Assembly: GCA_963818445.1 (NCBI GenBank)
Contig: CAWFSG010000017.1
Span: 62,001-126,000, forward strand
Direction of reading: 5' to 3'
Length of the DNA: 64,000 nt
From: Prado023 sp963818445
GTDB taxonomy: Bacteria; Actinomycetota; Actinomycetes; S36-B12; CAIYMF01
Positions 60,040 to 64,000 of this stretch are shown here, in pieces (position 1 is the first letter of the stretch; every line of letters begins with the position of its first letter). The notes below the pieces were generated by a model, which was given only the letters and a program-made list of their open reading frames with translations, did not search any database and was not told the origin of the DNA. Both the position numbers and the translations under genes were made by a program.

Positions 60040-61249
60040 GTGGACCTTCCCCTTCTGCTCGGCGTTGACGACGAGGGTGTCGTCGTCAACGGGGTGGCGG
60101 ATCGGGCCGCTCGCGCGTGGCTCGCCGGCGGGCTGGTCGGGCTGCCGACAGAGACCGTGTATGGGCTGTCTGCTGACGCCCAGGACCCCATGGCGGTGGC
60201 TCGGATCTATGAGGCGAAGGGTCGCCCGGCCGACCATCCGCTGATCGTGCACGTGCAGGGCCCGCAGTCGCTGGCCGGATGGTCCGCCGGACCCAATCCC
60301 GCCGCCGAGCGGTTGGCTGCGGCGTTCTGGCCTGGGGCGTTGACGGTGGTGGTGGCCCGCAGCGAACGCGCGGGGGACTTCATCACCGGCGGGCAGGACA
60401 CCGTGGCCCTGCGCTGCCCGGACCATCCGGTGGCTCGGGCCTGCCTCGAGGCCCTGGCCCGACTGTCGGGGGACCCCTCGCGCGGGGTGGCTGCTCCGAG
60501 CGCCAACCGGTTCGGGCGGGTCAGCCCGACGCGGGCGCTCGACGTGCTCGCGGAGGTGGGTCCGGCGATGGACCCCGCGCGGGACCTGGTGCTGGACGGC
60601 GGACCGTGCGCGATCGGGGTGGAGTCCACGATCGTCGACTGCACGGCCACCCCGCCCCGGGTCCTGAGACTCGGCGCGATCAGCCAGGAGCAGATCGACG
60701 CGGTCGCTGGCGGGGGAGGTGGGTGTTGGGCGGCGGAGGACGACGCGCTGGGCAGGCCGACGCCGATCCCGGTGGCGCACCCGACCGGTGGCGGTCCGAG
60801 GCGATGCGGCTCGAGGGCGGTGAGGTTCGTGCGCCCGGGACACTCGAGTCGCACTACGCCCCGATGGCCCGGGTCCTCCTCGTCGAGTCCGACGCCGCGA
60901 GCGCTGCCGACCTCGACGCGGTCGTGCTGCGAGCGTTCGGCCGCGCAGTCGTGATCCATGCGGGTTGGCGTCGCTAGCGGATCCCAACCTGCACGGATCA
61001 CCGGGGCCGGGACCGGACTGGTCACGGGTCGGCCTCGTGCGGTCTCCGTGTGCCACGCCCGACGGCTGGACGAGGCTGGCGGCACCCGACACCCCCGACG
61101 AGTACGCCCGCGACCTGTACGCCGCCCTGCGGCGGGCCGATGAGCTGCGGGCTGGCCGTCGTGGTGGCGGTGCTGCCCGGATCGCAGCCGGTGGGCCGTT
61201 GGCGCTGGCAGTCCGCGACCGGTTGGCCCGGGCCGCTCACGAGACCTGA
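60040..61249 (+). CDS. L-threonylcarbamoyladenylate synthase, Sua5 type (several frameshifts)
   Basis: Makes the intermediate for the t6A modification of tRNAs from threonine, bicarbonate and ATP. The YrdC/Sua5 core has GGLVGLPTETVYGLSADA, YEAKGRPADHPL, GQDTVALRCPDHPVA, PSANRFGRVSPT and GVESTIVDCT. After a frame change near 60795 comes the linker LESHYAPMARV. After another near 60960 comes the C-terminal Sua5 domain with YARDLYAALRRADEL and LALAVRDRLARAAHE. One or two more shifts may lie near 61150-61190. Joined length is about 400 residues, typical for the two-domain Sua5 form. GTG 60040 is preferred over 60037 because of the hexamer 6 nt upstream. Confidence 0.83.
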
Positions 61250-61401
61250 CCGTGGCCGTGACCGCCTGGAACTGCCCGTCCGATCAGCCGTCGGTCGACG
61301 CTGCTCCTGGAGACGCCGGCGCCACGGTCGGGACTGTCGCAGCCCGGATCGCTCCCAAGGCCGGATCGCAAACCGTCGGAGTAGGCATCGGACCGGACAT
61401 G

Positions 61402-61442
61402 CCGAAGGGGCCGGCCACGATGGTCGCGGCCGGCCCCTTCGG
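61402..61442. terminator. 15-bp perfect hairpin between convergent genes
   Basis: CCGAAGGGGCCGGCC (61402-61416) pairs perfectly with 61428-61442 around an 11-nt loop. It lies between the Sua5 gene and the convergent small secreted-protein gene, 150-190 bp from each stop. There is no T-run. The rest of the gap 61250-61629 holds no gene that I can support. Confidence 0.8.
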
Positions 61443-61629
61443 GTCAGTCAGTTGCCGGAGACCCGGCGGGTTGATCAGGGCGTCGGCGCGGGTTGACGAC
61501 TGGTGATACGCAGTCCCGGCCGAGCTTCTTGGCGACTTGCGCGCTTCTGGTTGCCGAGTGTCACGTCTGGCAGGTACCTCGATGCGTGACCTCGGACAGG
61601 CACAGAGATCACCGGAACCGTCGCTGACC

Positions 61630-62032
61630 TTACTGGCCAAGGCAGCCAGCGTCGATGGCGCCGTAGACAGTGTCTCCGTACTTCTTGTCGGTGCCCTCTT
61701 GGTGCTCATTGGCGAGCGTGACGTGATGGTCGAGACCACTTTCGACCATCTTGCCGCCCTTCGCCTCGTACTGGGCGAGCGTGACCGTGACCGACTGTGG
61801 GCGTCCATCTTCTTGACCGAGTCCCAGACGTTGACCTTGACCTTGACCGTGGCCGGGGCGCTTGAGATCGAAGGTGCCGTTGTGGATGTTCACCATCTGG
61901 ACCTTCATGACACCGCTTCGGGGTGTTGGCCTCGGGCTGGGCTGCCATCGCGCCGGCGGCCGAACCGATGATGAGTGCCCCCGCGGCGGCTGCGGCGAGG
62001 ACGGTACGCATGCCTGTTCTGTTTGTGTTCAT
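61630..62032 (-). CDS. Small secreted protein, no family recognised (frameshifted)
   Basis: Three minus-strand frames appear to form one protein of about 133 residues. ATG 62032 begins a clear signal peptide (MRTVLAAAAAGALIIG with an AMAA cleavage site). The mature part reads VMKVQMVNIHNGTFDL, then in another frame TVKVKVNVWDSVKKMD, then DGRPQSVTVTLAQYEAKGG and MVESGLDHHVTLANEHQEG to the TAA at 61630. The alternating hydrophobic pattern suggests a beta-sandwich. Frame breaks lie near 61915, 61860 and 61800. A TACCGT hexamer 6 nt before the ATG supports a leaderless start. The frames could also be read as separate pieces of a decaying gene. No function can be assigned. Confidence 0.55.
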
Positions 62033-62038
62033 ACCTAT

Positions 62039-62044
62039 ACGGTA
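62039..62044 (-). promoter_or_regulatory. -10-like hexamer TACCGT of the small secreted protein gene
   Basis: TACCGT on the minus strand ends exactly 6 nt before ATG 62032. No ribosome binding site is present. Confidence 0.5.
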
Positions 62045-62373
62045 CGCGTGTCAACATCTGGTAAGAAACTCGATCACCCATTCGGTCGACGATTTCTGCC
62101 TAACCATAGGTAAAGGCCGGGATATCCGCAGGGTCTGTGGGCGGTGCGGTCGCCGCCACAGGGACCCATGAGCGAACGACGCCCCCACCTGGGATGCCCA
62201 CACCACCGCTGGCTCTGCCGCCCGCGACGACGCCTGCGGCCCCGACTACCCTTGGCCGAGGCAGAGGAGCCCGCACCAGCTGCGCCCACGCCCCCTCCCG
62301 GCGCACAAGCGCCCTGCGGGAATGCGGAGAGCCACCGGAGGGCCTCACCGGGAATGCGAGACCGTAGAATCTC
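62045..62373. other. Intergenic region before the isocitrate dehydrogenase gene
   Basis: About 330 bases between the divergent small secreted-protein gene and icd. Open frames on both strands are low-complexity Pro/Arg/Ala strings without family sequence, so I call none. The left end is AT-richer and should contain the promoter of the leftward gene. Confidence 0.55.
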
Positions 62374-62387
62374 TCTTGACGTCAAGA
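62374..62387. promoter_or_regulatory. 14-bp palindrome upstream of icd (possible operator)
   Basis: TCTTGACGTCAAGA is a perfect palindrome 30 bp before the icd ATG. TTGACG within it could be a -35 element. Its symmetry suggests a dimeric regulator that acts on this TCA-cycle gene. Confidence 0.6.
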
Positions 62388-62417
62388 TAGTCAGCCACCT
62401 CCAAGGAGTGCGACACG

Positions 62418-64000
<1,583 letters not shown>

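Noticed and set aside
61252..61506. 84-codon plus-strand open frame after the Sua5 gene
   Set aside because: It runs through the 15-bp hairpin, has no recognisable sequence and no ribosome binding site, and its composition is that of random high-GC frames.
62100..62367. Short open frames on both strands before icd
   Set aside because: Low-complexity Pro/Arg/Thr strings, no ribosome binding site and no family sequence.

Overview
The window is chromosomal DNA from a high-GC (about 70% G+C by eye) Gram-positive actinobacterium. The evidence is a WhiB-family gene, the mtrA-mtrB-lpqB block, DUF3499 and DUF5719 genes, a 13E12-type DUF222/HNH gene behind an actinobacterial LexA box, a TIGR03089 gene, a long-form HPF and a secA with a C-terminal zinc motif. 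From about 24.8 kb to 59.7 kb the gene order (LCP, TIGR03089, sugar-phosphate nucleotidyltransferase, whiB, large glycosyltransferase, DUF5719, DUF3499, manB, Trm112-like, CDF, sahH ... mtrA, mtrB, lpqB, comF, hpf, secA) recalls the order of these genes in other actinobacteria, for example around secA1-sahH-whiB2 in Mycobacterium. I cannot name the genus. There is no rRNA, tRNA, CRISPR array, insertion sequence or prophage.

Region 1 (1-6.7 kb): a Pit-type phosphate transporter with its DUF47 partner, a UDP-glucose 6-dehydrogenase flanked by two related palindromes, an acyl-CoA dehydrogenase, a broken kelch-like gene and a CDP-glycerol glycerophosphotransferase-like gene. Region 2 (6.8-10.5 kb): a three-gene minus-strand operon of an unrecognised protein, a MoxR-like ATPase and a VWA/DUF2201 protein. 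Region 3 (10.7-15.3 kb): a tightly overlapping cassette glycosyltransferase / CDP-alcohol phosphotransferase fusion / CDP-alcohol phosphotransferase / glycosyltransferase. Region 4 (15.3-24.8 kb): an SOS-box-controlled DUF222/HNH gene, a very large secreted nuclease-like / lamin-tail / fibronectin-III gene broken by several frameshifts, a cytidylyltransferase-like gene with a second glycerophosphotransferase-like gene, a methyltransferase-like membrane protein and a two-subunit 3-oxoacid CoA-transferase.

Region 5 (24.8-42.4 kb) holds cell-wall and GDP-mannose genes: LCP ligase, secreted amidase, mannose-1-phosphate guanylyltransferase, WhiB regulator, large membrane glycosyltransferase, phosphomannomutase, zinc-ribbon protein, CDF transporter and S-adenosylhomocysteine hydrolase. 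Region 6 (42.5-50.6 kb) holds a VOC protein, RDD and SpoIIM-like membrane proteins and a second MoxR operon (DUF58, MoxR, DUF4350, DUF4129, membrane protein). Region 7 (50.7-59.7 kb) is mtrA-mtrB-lpqB-comF-hpf-LuxR regulator-secA. Region 8 (59.8-64 kb) has a Sua5-type tRNA-modification enzyme, a small secreted protein and the first two thirds of a monomeric NADP-isocitrate dehydrogenase that runs off the right edge.

Two global properties matter to a reader. First, at least eleven otherwise well-conserved genes, including secA, are split by apparent one-base frameshifts, often at G or C runs. This looks more like consensus-sequence error than gene decay, and I annotate such genes as single loci. 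Second, ten genes have a TAnnnT -10-like hexamer placed 6-8 nt before the start codon, which points to widespread leaderless transcription and helps to fix starts. The least explained parts are the CDP-alcohol phosphotransferase/glycosyltransferase cassette with its nearby cytidylyltransferase and glycerophosphotransferase-like genes, which could make an undescribed phosphodiester-linked envelope glycan, and the unrecognised protein/MoxR/VWA operon.
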